Positions 1 to 8,493 of a stretch of 64,000 nt of DNA are shown piece by piece (position 1 is the stretch's first letter; every line of letters begins with the position of its first letter). Under the pieces are notes generated by a model. It was not told where the DNA came from and ran no database searches. It was given only the letters and a program-made list of their open reading frames with translations. The position numbers and the translations under genes were made by a program. Source of the stretch: Streptomyces sp. RKAG290 (GTDB lineage Bacteria > Actinomycetota > Actinomycetes > Streptomycetales > Streptomycetaceae); contig NZ_JAJOZC010000001.1 in the NCBI RefSeq assembly GCF_023701695.1, positions 6,695,894 through 6,759,893 on the forward strand, given 5' to 3'.

Positions 1-803
1 TCGGTGAGCAGCCGGTGGTACTCCGACCAGCCGTACGCGTAGGCCTCGTCGAGGTCCAGGTCGGTGCCGTTGAAGTAGCGCGACCAGCGGGCGTAGCGCT
101 CGCGGCCCACCGTGTCCGGCGCGCCCTCGATCGCGGGGGCGTACACGTCACGCATCCACTGCCTCAGCTCGTCCAGCGCCTGCGTGGCCTGCCGGGCGGC
201 GTCGTCGAGCGCGGTGCGCAGCGAGGCCGGGCCCGCGGCGGCGAAGTCCTGGAAGAACCCCTTCGTACCGTCCCCGACCCACTCGTCGAGCTGGCCGATG
301 ACGGTGGCCGTGGCGCGCGGACCGCCGTACAGCTTCCGCTCCAGACCGAGCGCGAGCGATTCGCGGTAGCCGGCGAGCGCGGCCGGAACCGCGCGGAGCC
401 GTTCGACCACAGCCGCCCAGTCCTCGTCCGTCTCGGTGGGCGTCACCGTGAAGACCTCACGGATGGAGTGCACGGGCGAGTGCAGGTTGGAGACGGCACA
501 CAGCGCCTCGTCGGCCTCGTGGACAGCGAGTTCGGCCGTCAGCCGCTCGCGCAGGAGACGTCCGCAGCGGCGCTCGGCGTCATCGGCCGCGCCGGGCAGC
601 TGTTCCGCGAGGTCGAGCTGCGCGAGAGTGGCGCGGGCGAGCTCGGCCAGGGCCTCCTGGCCCGCGGGGGAGAAGTCGGGAAGGCTGCGGGAGCTTTCCG
701 CGACGCCCAGAAAGGTCCCGGAGATCGGGTCGAGTTCGATGAATGCGTCGACATAGGCGTCGGCGATCTGGCGGGGCAGCGCGGTGCTCGGAGAGTCTGA
801 CAT
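1..803 (-). CDS. DUF885 family protein, N-terminal part (cut by window edge)
   Basis: The first 267 residues are present, starting at the ATG on 801-803; the C-terminal half lies outside the window. Translation of the reverse strand gives an acidic, helical protein beginning MSDSPSTALPRQIADAYVDA, with the DUF885 pattern of an early 'LDPISGTFLGV' segment (about residues 24-34) and the later 'RYARWSRYFNGTDLDLDEAY' stretch (about residues 237-256). DUF885 proteins are predicted soluble metallopeptidase-like enzymes; the HExxGH-type motif expected in the family would be in the missing half, so activity cannot be judged. It lies 38 bp downstream of the Lrp/AsnC gene on the same strand and could share its transcript. 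The family call is from recognition of the sequence; the substrate is unknown. Confidence 0.75.
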   Translation of the reverse strand, partial: MSDSPSTALPRQIADAYVDAFIELDPISGTFLGVAESSRSLPDFSPAGQEALAELARATLAQLDLAEQLPGAADDAERRCGRLLRERLTAELAVHEADEALCAVSNLHSPVHSIREVFTVTPTETDEDWAAVVERLRAVPAALAGYRESLALGLERKLYGGPRATATVIGQLDEWVGDGTKGFFQDFAAAGPASLRTALDDAARQATQALDELRQWMRDVYAPAIEGAPDTVGRERYARWSRYFNGTDLDLDEAYAYGWSEYHRLLT

Positions 804-841
804 GTGGACATCTTCGTACGGAGAGTGGCGCCCCGTCACCC

Positions 842-1359
842 TCATTCGGGCCCGGAGGCCTGACTTGGCCCCGGCGCGGCAGCCGGGCCCGAGGGCGGCA
901 GGAGCGGTCCGCACTCCCATTGCTGGAAGATCAACCGGGTCTCGACCCGGGCCACTTCGCGGCGGGAGGTGAACTCGTCCAGGACCAGCCTCTGCAGATC
1001 CGCGGTGTCGGCAACGGCCACATGGACCAGGTAGTCGTCGGGGCCGGTCAGATGGAAGAGCGCACGGGACTCGGGCAGTGTCCTGATCCGTTCGACGAAC
1101 GGGCCGATCAGCTCCCTGCGGTGCGGGCGCACCTGCACGGAGAGCAGTGCCTCAAGCCCGCGGCCCAGCCTGGCCGGGTCCAGCCGCAGCTGATGGCCGA
1201 GAATGACGCCTGTGCGGCGCAGCCTGGCGACCCGGTCCAGACATGTCGACGGGGCGACCCCACCTCTGCCGCAAGCTCGCGGTAAGTGCTCCGGGCATCG
1301 TTCTGCAGCAACCGCAGAATGTGTAGATCCACCGTGTCCAAGGCGACAGAATCGGTCAT
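842..1359 (-). CDS. Lrp/AsnC family transcriptional regulator, frameshifted in this sequence
   Basis: The N-terminal helix-turn-helix half (MTDSVALDTVDLHILRLLQN, from the ATG on 1357-1359) and the C-terminal RAM effector domain (for example 'LFHLTGPDDYLVHVAVADT') lie in different frames. The break is at the C4 run 1258-1261: on the coding strand 'GAGGTGGGGTCGCC' needs one more G to read EVGVAPSTCLDRV, which is the usual wing of the family. The restored protein is 172 residues, normal for Lrp/AsnC. These proteins sense amino acids and control neighbouring metabolic genes. It is divergent, with 59 bp between starts, from the trans-sulfuration enzyme at 1419, which is its likely target. A one-base sequencing deletion is more likely than decay, because both halves are perfectly conserved in style. 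Confidence 0.85.
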
Positions 1360-1418
1360 TCGCCGAACGTAACACGGCCATCGGCGCAGAAATCCCGGTG
1401 AGTGTTCAGAGTAATGAC

Positions 1419-2660
1419 ATGGACACCGAAGCCGTGATCGCGCCCCCGACGACAACCCGGTCCAGGGCGCTGGCCACCGAAGCCGTGCACGCCGGACGCG
1501 ACGACCTCGCGGCACTCGGCCTGCACGCCCCGCCGATCGACCTGTCCACCACCTACCCCTCGTACGACTCCAGGGGAGAGGCGGAGCGCATCGACGCCTT
1601 CGCCGCCACCGGCGCCCGCCCGGACGGTCCGCCCGTCTACGCCCGTCTCGACAACCCGACGACCGGTCGCTTCGAGACGGCGCTGGCCCGGCTCGAAGGG
1701 ACCGCGAGCGCCGTCGCGTTCGCCAGCGGGATGGCGGCGCTCACCGCCGTGCTGCTGGCCCGCGCGAGCATGGGGCTGCGCCACGTGGTGGCCGTCCGGC
1801 CGCTGTACGGCTGCAGCGACCATCTTCTCGGCGCCGGGCTGCTGGGCACCGAGGTCACCTGGACCGATCCGGCGGGCATCGCCGACGCGATCCGCCCCGA
1901 CACGGGTCTGGTGATCGTGGAGACCCCGGCCAATCCGACGCTCGCCGAGGTGGACATCCGGGCGGTCGCGCACTCCTGTGGCTCCGTGCCGCTGCTCGTC
2001 GACAACACCTTCGCGACACCGGTGCTCCAGCGGCCCGTCGAGCACGGAGCGCGGATCGTGCTGCACAGTGCGACGAAGTACCTGGGCGGTCACGGCGACG
2101 TGATGGGCGGAGTCGTCGCCTGCGACGAGGAGTTCGCCGCCCGGCTGCGCCAGGTGCGCTTCGCCACCGGCGGGGTACTGCATCCGATGGCCGGATACCT
2201 GCTGCTGCGGGGCCTCGCCACGCTGCCGGTCCGGGTGCGGGCGGCATCCGCGAGCGCCGCGGAACTCTCCCGCAGGCTCGCCGCCGACCCGCGGATCGCC
2301 CGCGTCCACTACCCGGAACTGGGGGGCGCCATGGTGTCGTTCGAGGTGTACGGGGACCCGCACCGGGTGATCGCCGCGGTACGGCTCATCACGCCCGCCG
2401 TCAGTCTCGGCAGTGTCGACACCCTGATCCAGCACCCCGCCTCCATCAGCCACCGCATTGTGGATGAAGGAGACCGGCAGGCATCGGGGGTCGGCGACCG
2501 GCTGCTGCGCATGTCGGTCGGTCTGGAGGACGTCGAGGACCTCTGGGCCGACCTGTGCCAGGCGCTCAGCTACGAGGAGCCGGCGCGCCGGGAGTTCAGT
2601 GACGCGCCTGCTCGTACGGCGGCAGGGTTCGTGCCGGCGTCGCGCCCAGGCGCGCGGTGA
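1419..2660 (+). CDS. Cys/Met metabolism PLP-dependent trans-sulfuration enzyme
   Basis: A 413-residue PLP enzyme of the cystathionine gamma-synthase/gamma-lyase family. The Schiff-base lysine is K220 in 'HSATKYLGGHGDVMGG'; 'YARLDNPTTGRFE' near residue 75 and the C-terminal 'QHPASISHRIV' are family hallmarks. The start chosen is the ATG at 1419, because codons upstream overlap the divergent regulator. The exact reaction (synthase, gamma-lyase or methionine gamma-lyase) cannot be told from the sequence. Oddly, the segment after 'ARVHYPELG' runs directly into 'GAMVSFEV'; family members usually carry about 15-20 further residues there, so a small in-frame deletion is possible. The stop overlaps the convergent GNAT gene by 65 bp. 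Regulation by the divergent Lrp/AsnC protein is the natural inference. Confidence 0.85.
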   Translation: MDTEAVIAPPTTTRSRALATEAVHAGRDDLAALGLHAPPIDLSTTYPSYDSRGEAERIDAFAATGARPDGPPVYARLDNPTTGRFETALARLEGTASAVAFASGMAALTAVLLARASMGLRHVVAVRPLYGCSDHLLGAGLLGTEVTWTDPAGIADAIRPDTGLVIVETPANPTLAEVDIRAVAHSCGSVPLLVDNTFATPVLQRPVEHGARIVLHSATKYLGGHGDVMGGVVACDEEFAARLRQVRFATGGVLHPMAGYLLLRGLATLPVRVRAASASAAELSRRLAADPRIARVHYPELGGAMVSFEVYGDPHRVIAAVRLITPAVSLGSVDTLIQHPASISHRIVDEGDRQASGVGDRLLRMSVGLEDVEDLWADLCQALSYEEPARREFSDAPARTAAGFVPASRPGAR

Positions 2661-3999
2661 TCACGAGCGTGCCTTCCTCGATCTGGTAGTCGAGCGGCAG
2701 CGAGAGTGCGCGCATGGCGGCGACCATGCCGGTGTTCGACGCCTGGGTGACGGCGTAGACGCTCTCGCAGCCGGCCTCGACGGCGAGCGCCACCAGGCGG
2801 GCGAGGAGCTCGGATCCGATGCCGCGGCGCTGCCAGTCGTCCTCGACGAGCAGGGCGACCTCGGTCTCGTCGCCGTCCCAGAGCAGGTGGCCCAGGGCGA
2901 CCAGGCGGCCGGAGGCCGTCTGCACGGCGAGCGTGCGGCCGAAGCGCGGGCTCAGCAGGTGGTCGAGGTAACGGTCGGCGTCGCGGACCGGGCCGTGGTA
3001 ACGGAGCCGCAGGGTCTGCTCCGAGCAGCGGTCGTGCATGGCGCGGGCCGCTTCGAGGTCGCTGCGGTCCGCCCGGCGCACGGTGATCTCGTTGCCCTCG
3101 GGCAGTGTGAGCACGTGTTCGCTGCGCGGGACGCGGGGGCCGAGCCGGGCGTCGAGCTCGACCAGCGCGCGCGCCCTGGCGAACTCCGTGGGGGTGAAGG
3201 GGAGATAGGGCCGCTCCACGGTGATGACACCGCCCGACGGGTCGCGCAGCCGCATCACCGTCTCCTCCAGGACCCCTTCGACAGGCGCGGTCTCCCCGGT
3301 GGCGCGGCCGGTGATCCCGACGGCCGGCAGCGAGTGAATGGTGCACCGGCCGAGCAGCTGGCGCAGGGCGAGGGGGAGTTCGGCGGCATCCAGCGCGGTG
3401 CGGGTGGCGAGGCCGAGCACCCGGGTCGGGGTGTCCACCAGGTCGTGGGCGTCGGCGCGCTCGATCCAGGTGGAGCTGCCGCCCGCGGCGGAGATCGCCC
3501 GGGTCAGCTGCTGGGCCGGAAGCGTGGCGGGAGCACGCAGCAGGAACTCGTCGACCGTGCCCTGCGCCAGTGGGTGCGTCTGCAGGGTGAGGATGTCGAT
3601 CTCGTGCCGGGCCAGCACGATGCACAGGGCGGCCAGGCTGCCGGGAGCGTCCCGGACGGTGGTACGCATCCGCCACAGCGTCGTCTCCTCGGCCCCGGCC
3701 TCCGGGGCGGAGGCGTCCGCGACCGGCTGAACCGCTGCGCCGTCCACGCCGGGCACCCCGTCGGTATCCGGCGGGGGAGCGTGGCTGTGGCGCCGTGCCC
3801 ACCAGGTGTGGAACGTGGCGGTCGCGGTCAGGGCCAGGGCCGAGGCGACGAGCAGATACGGGCCGTCCGGCTGGTGTCCGATCAGGTTGGCGATCGCGTC
3901 GGCAACGGCGACGGCGGTGAACAGGGCGGCGAGTTCGATGAGATCCCGTCGCCAGTGGTGCGGGCGGCGGGCACTCTTCGCGGATGTCACATCAGTCAT
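2596..3999 (-). CDS. Membrane-anchored ACT-domain GNAT acetyltransferase
   Basis: A 467-residue protein. Two hydrophobic segments sit near residues 20-41 and 48-66, followed by an ACT-like domain at about 105-175 ('TVRDAPGSLAALCIVLARHE') and a C-terminal GNAT domain at about 310-450 with the acetyl-CoA loop 'QRRGIGSELLARL' at about 390. The ATG at 3997-3999 is preceded by TGAGGAC, a usable ribosome site, and begins MTDVTSAKSARR. ACT domains usually bind small ligands such as amino acids, and GNAT domains transfer acetyl groups, so a ligand-gated protein or amine acetyltransferase at the membrane is an inference. No partner gene is adjacent. The 3' end overlaps the trans-sulfuration gene tail to tail. 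Confidence 0.8.
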   Translation of the reverse strand: MTDVTSAKSARRPHHWRRDLIELAALFTAVAVADAIANLIGHQPDGPYLLVASALALTATATFHTWWARRHSHAPPPDTDGVPGVDGAAVQPVADASAPEAGAEETTLWRMRTTVRDAPGSLAALCIVLARHEIDILTLQTHPLAQGTVDEFLLRAPATLPAQQLTRAISAAGGSSTWIERADAHDLVDTPTRVLGLATRTALDAAELPLALRQLLGRCTIHSLPAVGITGRATGETAPVEGVLEETVMRLRDPSGGVITVERPYLPFTPTEFARARALVELDARLGPRVPRSEHVLTLPEGNEITVRRADRSDLEAARAMHDRCSEQTLRLRYHGPVRDADRYLDHLLSPRFGRTLAVQTASGRLVALGHLLWDGDETEVALLVEDDWQRRGIGSELLARLVALAVEAGCESVYAVTQASNTGMVAAMRALSLPLDYQIEEGTLVITARLGATPARTLPPYEQARH

Positions 4000-4151
4000 G
4001 TCCTCACTGTGACCGAGTGGTGTTGCCTGATCACGAACGCCTTGTGACCGATGGGTTAAGTGTGTATCTAGTCGCCTATCACCTATTTTTGTCCGGTTGA
4101 CCAGGGAAGTTCGAGCCAAACCTGGCCAGGGGCGAAGCCCCAACGGCCCCG

Positions 4152-4191
4152 GGCCCGCCCTGGTCGGAACGCGGACCGACCAGGGCGGGCC
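4152..4191 (-). terminator. Strong hairpin terminator after the PhoD-like gene
   Basis: Perfect 16-bp arms at 4152-4167 and 4176-4191 enclose an 8-nt loop, 12 nt beyond the stop codon at 4204. There is no T tract, as is common in Streptomyces terminators. It also separates the phosphatase from the GNAT gene promoter region. Confidence 0.75.
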
Positions 4192-4203
4192 GGGCTCCCT
4201 GGC

Positions 4204-5781
4204 TCACTGCCCCACGTGCCCCGGCTGCAGCACCTTGCTGAACAGGACGGAGCCGCCCTGTGCCCGCAGCCGCACGGTCAGTGCGCCGCTGTCCCCGTCG
4301 ATCTCCACCTCGCCGAAGAGCGCAGGCGTCTCCATCGGAGACACATTCGCCCGCGCCGGCGCCCGAACGAAGACCTGGTCGGGGCCGAACGTTCCGTCGA
4401 GCGCGTTGGCGGGAAACTGACCCGCGGCCAGCGGACCCGTCACGAATTCCCAGAAGGGCGCGAAATCCTTGAACGCCGCCCGCTCCGGGGCGTAGTGCTG
4501 GGCCGAGGTGTAGTGCACGTCAGCCGTCAGCCAGAGCGTGCCGGTAATCCGGCGCTGCTTGATGTACCGCAGGAGTTCGGCGATCTGCAGTTCGCGGCCG
4601 AGCGGAGCCCCGGGGTCGCCCTGGGCCACCGCCTCGAAGTCCGTCGCGCCGTCGGCCACGACCAGGCCGAGCGGCATGTCCGCGGCGATCACCTTCCACA
4701 CCGCCCGGGAGCGTGACAGCTCGCGTTTCAGCCACGCCAGCTGCGCCGAGCCGAGGATCCCGGTGGTGTCGTCGGGCTGCCGGCCGGGGGAGTTGGGGTC
4801 GCGGAAGGACCGCATGTCCAGGACGAACACGTCGAGCAGCGGGCCGTGTCGCACCACCCGGTGGACCCGGTCGCCGCCCGACGGCTCGTGCAGAGTGGAC
4901 ACCGGAAAGTACTCGCGGAAGGCCCTCATCGAGCGCGCCGCGAGCACGTCCACGTTCTTCTCGGTGTATCGCGCGTCGTCGAGGATCTGTCCCGGGTACC
5001 AGTTGTTGCGCACCTCGTGGTCGTCCCACTGGATGACCGACGGCACCTGCGCGTTGAACGCGCGGAGGTTGTCGTCCAGGAGGTTGTAACGGAAGTTCCC
5101 CCGGTACTCGGCGAGGGTCTCGGCCACCTTCGCCTTCTCCTGCGTGGTGACGTTGTGCCACACCCGGCCGTCGGGCAGCGGCACGCTGGGCTCGATCACA
5201 CCGTCCGCGTAGATGTTGTCCCCGCTGCAGAGGAAGAAGTCCGGGTCGAGGCGGCGCATTTCCTCGTACACCCGGTAGCCGCCGATGTCGGGGTTGATGC
5301 CCCAGCCCTGTCCGGCGATGTCGCCGGACCACAGGAAACGCACTCCGTCCCGGCGCCGCGCGGGGGCGGTGCGGAAGGTCCCGTACACCGGTCGGCCGGT
5401 GCGTCGCGGGTCGTCGGGCGCGGTGAGCGTCACCCGGTAGTGCACCTGCTCGCCCGGCGGCAGACCGTACAGCGGTGTCGTCCCGGTGAAGTCCGTACCC
5501 GGGCCCAGCAGTGGACCGTGCCATCGGCGCGGACGCCGGAACGACTCGGTCGCCGAGGTCTCCACCACCATCCGGGCCGGACGGTCGGAACGCACCCACA
5601 CGAGAGCGGAGGACGCCGTGACATCACCCACCTGCACTCCCCAGGCCGCGTCCGGCCGGCCCGACCGTGCGAAGGCAGGGGCCGCCGCACCCGCCACGGG
5701 CAGGGCGAAAGCGGCCGAGGCGGCCACCGAGCCGCGCAGCACGGTACGGCGGTCGGGGGACGGAATTCGCGGGTACGGCAT
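4204..5781 (-). CDS. PhoD-like alkaline phosphatase/phosphodiesterase, Tat-exported
   Basis: A 525-residue protein. The N-terminus MPYPRIPSPDRRTVLRGSVA is a twin-arginine signal with an Ala-rich core ending at 'APAFA'; an N-terminal PhoD beta domain (about 40-140) and a metallophosphatase domain follow. Metal and active-site motifs are visible: 'LCSGDNIYADG', 'QWDDHEVRNNW', 'AADMPLGLVV' and 'LTADVHYTSAQHY'. PhoD enzymes are secreted Ca/Fe-dependent phosphomonoesterases or diesterases that release phosphate from organic esters and teichoic acids. The ATG at 5779-5781 has GGAGG 8 nt upstream. Such genes are usually under PhoP control during phosphate starvation, but no clear PHO box was identified by eye. 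It is a single gene ending in a hairpin. Confidence 0.9.
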   Translation of the reverse strand: MPYPRIPSPDRRTVLRGSVAASAAFALPVAGAAAPAFARSGRPDAAWGVQVGDVTASSALVWVRSDRPARMVVETSATESFRRPRRWHGPLLGPGTDFTGTTPLYGLPPGEQVHYRVTLTAPDDPRRTGRPVYGTFRTAPARRRDGVRFLWSGDIAGQGWGINPDIGGYRVYEEMRRLDPDFFLCSGDNIYADGVIEPSVPLPDGRVWHNVTTQEKAKVAETLAEYRGNFRYNLLDDNLRAFNAQVPSVIQWDDHEVRNNWYPGQILDDARYTEKNVDVLAARSMRAFREYFPVSTLHEPSGGDRVHRVVRHGPLLDVFVLDMRSFRDPNSPGRQPDDTTGILGSAQLAWLKRELSRSRAVWKVIAADMPLGLVVADGATDFEAVAQGDPGAPLGRELQIAELLRYIKQRRITGTLWLTADVHYTSAQHYAPERAAFKDFAPFWEFVTGPLAAGQFPANALDGTFGPDQVFVRAPARANVSPMETPALFGEVEIDGDSGALTVRLRAQGGSVLFSKVLQPGHVGQ

Positions 5782-5905
5782 CGAAGCGCCTCCGGGGCAG
5801 CGGGTGGGGCGAACGGACTGCTGATCGACCGGCCCACCCTCGCGCCCGACGGCGGCGCCCACACCAACGTGAGGTGAATACCGGCCCCCGCGCCATCGGC
5901 GTCGC

Positions 5906-7363
5906 TCAGTGGCAGCCCTGTTGGGCCTCGGCCAGCAGGCGCACTCCCCGGGTGATGTCGGCGGGCGCCAGTTGCGCGTAGCCGAGCACCAGGCGCACGG
6001 AGCGGCCCGCGGACCGCGCGGTGCCGCAGTCGCTCAGCAGCCGCAGCGCGATGCCGGCACCGGCCGCCCGGGCGGCGAACCCGGCCTCGGGACCGTACCG
6101 TCCGGGCAGCCGCGCGATGATGTGGAGCCCGGCGGCGATGCCGCTGACCTCGGTGCCGGGGAAGTGTTCGGCCAGCGCCGCGGTCAGGATGTCGCGGCGT
6201 TCCCGGTAGGCGCGCTGGCAGCGCCGCAGCTGGCGGTCGTAGCCTCCCCGGGCGATGAAATCGGCGAGTACCGCCTGGTCGACGGCCGGATTGCCGAGGT
6301 CCATCGTGCGCTTGCGGTCGACGATCTCGTCCGTCATCGACGCCGGTGCCAGCAGCCATCCCAGCCGCAGACCGGGGGCCAGGGACTTGCTCACCGAACC
6401 GGTGTACGCGACGTGCTCGGGATCCAGACCCTGCAAGGCCCCGACGGGCGCACGGTCGTAGCGGAAGTCACCGTCGTAGTCGTCCTCCACGATCACCCCG
6501 TCCACGTCCCTCGCCCAGTCCAGGAGCTGACTGCGGCGGGCGGCGGAGTACGCGATCCCGGTGGGGAACTGATGAGCGGGGGTGGTCATGACGGCGCGGA
6601 CTCCGGAACGCACCAGTGGTTCGGTGGCCAGCCCCTCGTCGTCGAGCGGCAGGCGGGACGCGGCAAGGCCCGTGGAGGCGAAGAGCGCGGAGTGTTCGGG
6701 GCTCCCCGGATCCTCGACACCGACCGTGCGCACCCCGCGTCCGTGCAGCACGAATCCGAGCAGGGTCGTCGCCTGCGCCACACCCGAACACACCAGCAGG
6801 CGTTCCGGGTCGGCGACCACCCCGCGGCGCCTCGTCAGCAGGGCCGCGAGGGCATCCCGCAGCTCGGGCAGTCCACGCGGATCGGGGTAACCCAGGGAGC
6901 TGTGCGGCAGCCGGGCGAGCACCGAACGGTGGGTGGCGGCCCAGGCACCGCGCGGGAAGAGCGACAGGTCCGGGGTGCCGGGCCGGAAGTCGACAAGCGT
7001 GCCGGGAGCACGCGGGGCGAGATCGCGGGCCCCGCCCGCCGCTGCGCGCACCGATCCGCTCACCCATGTCCCCGCCCCGCGCCCGCTGCGCAGATAGCTT
7101 TCGGCGGTCAGCTGCTCGTAGGCCTCGGTGACCAGGCCGCGTGAGACGCCCAGATCGGCGGCGAGTTCACGACTGGACGGAAGGCGTGTCCCCGGCGCCA
7201 GAAGGCCGGAGCGGACCGCCTCGCGCAGCGCCGACTGGAGGGCGCGCCCGCGCCCGCGGGCCGGAGCGGATGCTGCCGGGAGCAGCAACTCCCAGGCGGC
7301 CGAGACCGATTCCTGCGCCCTCCCGCCGCCGACCGGTACTGGATTGGTCCCCGAAGAGGTCAT
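5906..7363 (-). CDS. MocR/PdxR-type GntR-aminotransferase fusion regulator
   Basis: A 485-residue protein with an N-terminal GntR winged helix (about 35-105, 'SRELAADLGVSRGLVTEAYE') and a C-terminal fold-type I aminotransferase domain with the PLP lysine in 'YTGSVSKSLAPGLRLGW'. MocR proteins bind PLP or PLP-amino acid adducts and activate or repress divergent genes. The divergent partner, 47 bp away, is an EamA transporter, so control of export of an amino acid or vitamin-like compound is a reasonable inference. There is no ribosome binding site; a TAAGGT -10 element lies 8 nt before the ATG, pointing to leaderless translation. Confidence 0.92.
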   Translation of the reverse strand: MTSSGTNPVPVGGGRAQESVSAAWELLLPAASAPARGRGRALQSALREAVRSGLLAPGTRLPSSRELAADLGVSRGLVTEAYEQLTAESYLRSGRGAGTWVSGSVRAAAGGARDLAPRAPGTLVDFRPGTPDLSLFPRGAWAATHRSVLARLPHSSLGYPDPRGLPELRDALAALLTRRRGVVADPERLLVCSGVAQATTLLGFVLHGRGVRTVGVEDPGSPEHSALFASTGLAASRLPLDDEGLATEPLVRSGVRAVMTTPAHQFPTGIAYSAARRSQLLDWARDVDGVIVEDDYDGDFRYDRAPVGALQGLDPEHVAYTGSVSKSLAPGLRLGWLLAPASMTDEIVDRKRTMDLGNPAVDQAVLADFIARGGYDRQLRRCQRAYRERRDILTAALAEHFPGTEVSGIAAGLHIIARLPGRYGPEAGFAARAAGAGIALRLLSDCGTARSAGRSVRLVLGYAQLAPADITRGVRLLAEAQQGCH

Positions 7364-7410
7364 GAAGGTGGACCTTAAACCGGGCCGCCGAGCTCCCTAG
7401 CGTCGGTGCC
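7364..7410. promoter_or_regulatory. Divergent overlapping leaderless promoters of the MocR and EamA genes
   Basis: This 47-bp intergenic region holds two -10 elements pointing outward: TAAGGT on the minus strand (7372-7377), 8 nt from the MocR ATG, and TAGCGT on the plus strand (7398-7403), 7 nt from the EamA ATG. The plus-strand -10 has TTAAAC at 7375-7380 as a weak -35 with 17-bp spacing. Neither gene has a Shine-Dalgarno, so both transcripts probably start at the ATG. The two promoters overlap physically, so they should compete, and MocR bound here would affect both. Confidence 0.55.
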
Positions 7411-8493
7411 ATGAACGTGACCTATCTCCGCGGGGCCCTCCTCGCCGCCGTGGCATGCGTCCTCGTGGGCGCCTCCTTCACCGCCAACAGCGTCCTCGGC
7501 GACTATCCGTACGCGGGTGGTCAGGCGCTTCGCTACGGTCTCGCCGGACTGCTCCTCCTGCCCCTCCTGCGACGGGGCAACGAGCCCCCGCCCGCTGCCG
7601 TCCTGCGCACGCTCAGCGGCCGGCAGTGGGGGCGCCTCGCCCTGCTCGCGGCCGTCGGGATGGTCGGCTTCAACCTGGCCGTCCTGGCCGCCGAGCAGTC
7701 CGCGGAACCCGCCGTTCCGGGAGTCTTCGTCGGGTGCGCCCCGATCCTCGTCGCGGTGCTCGTGCCGCTGCTGGACGGGCGTCGGCCGACCCGCGCCGTG
7801 CTGTACGCCTCGGCGCTGGTCGCCGCGGGTGCGTTCACGGTCCAGGGCTGGGGCCGTACCGACGCGGCAGGCATCCTCTGTTCCGTCGGTGCGCTGGCCG
7901 GTGAGGTGGGTTTCGCCGTCATCGCCGTGCCGGTCCTGCGTCCACTCGGCCCGAAGCTGCTCTCGGCGACGGTCTGTGGGCTCGCCGCCGCCGAGTCGGC
8001 CGCACTGGGACTGCTGCTCGACGGCGGCGGATTCCTGCGGGTGCCGTCGCCCGGAGAGGCGGCGGCGCTGCTGTGGCAGGCCGCCGTGGTCACGGTCGTC
8101 GGGTTCGTCTGCTGGTACATGGGGATGCAGCGCATCGGCGCCGAGCGGGCCACGCTCTTCTCCGGCCTCATCCCGGTCTCCGCCGCGCTCACCGCCCCGC
8201 TGGTCGGCACCGGCTCGTACGGTGCCGCACAGGCTGCGGGCAGCTGTCTGGTCGCGCTGGGTGTGGCGGCCGGGTCGGGGGTCCTGCGGCGGCGCGGGTC
8301 CCTGCGGGCGACGGGCTCAGCGACTGGTGTCGAGGATCACCCGCGCGACGAGGGCCGGGTCGTCGTTCATCGGCACGTGGCCGCAGCCGGGCAGCCGGAC
8401 CAGCCGGGCGCCGGGCAGGACGTGCTTCGCCCTGACTCCTTGGCGGCGCAGGAGCAGCCGGTCGCGACTGCCCCACGCGATGGTCACAGGTAG
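7411..8493 (+). CDS. EamA/DMT family transporter
   Basis: Ten hydrophobic segments with two EamA repeats (about residues 5-140 and 150-290), opening with 'LRGALLAAVACVLVGASFTA'. The family exports amino acids, vitamins and other metabolites from the cytoplasm. Membrane topology ends near residue 300 ('GVAAGSGVLRRRG'); the last roughly 60 residues are hydrophilic, low in family character and antisense to the convergent hydrolase gene, overlapping it by 177 nt. That tail may be readthrough of a GC-rich antisense frame after loss of the original stop, or a frameshift near 8300. It is divergent from, and presumably controlled by, the MocR regulator. Confidence 0.85.
   Translation: MNVTYLRGALLAAVACVLVGASFTANSVLGDYPYAGGQALRYGLAGLLLLPLLRRGNEPPPAAVLRTLSGRQWGRLALLAAVGMVGFNLAVLAAEQSAEPAVPGVFVGCAPILVAVLVPLLDGRRPTRAVLYASALVAAGAFTVQGWGRTDAAGILCSVGALAGEVGFAVIAVPVLRPLGPKLLSATVCGLAAAESAALGLLLDGGGFLRVPSPGEAAALLWQAAVVTVVGFVCWYMGMQRIGAERATLFSGLIPVSAALTAPLVGTGSYGAAQAAGSCLVALGVAAGSGVLRRRGSLRATGSATGVEDHPRDEGRVVVHRHVAAAGQPDQPGAGQDVLRPDSLAAQEQPVATAPRDGHR

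Noticed and set aside
2458..4047. A 529-codon plus-strand open frame opposite the GNAT gene
   Set aside because: Antisense shadow rich in Gly/Arg; the minus strand encodes a clear ACT-GNAT protein.
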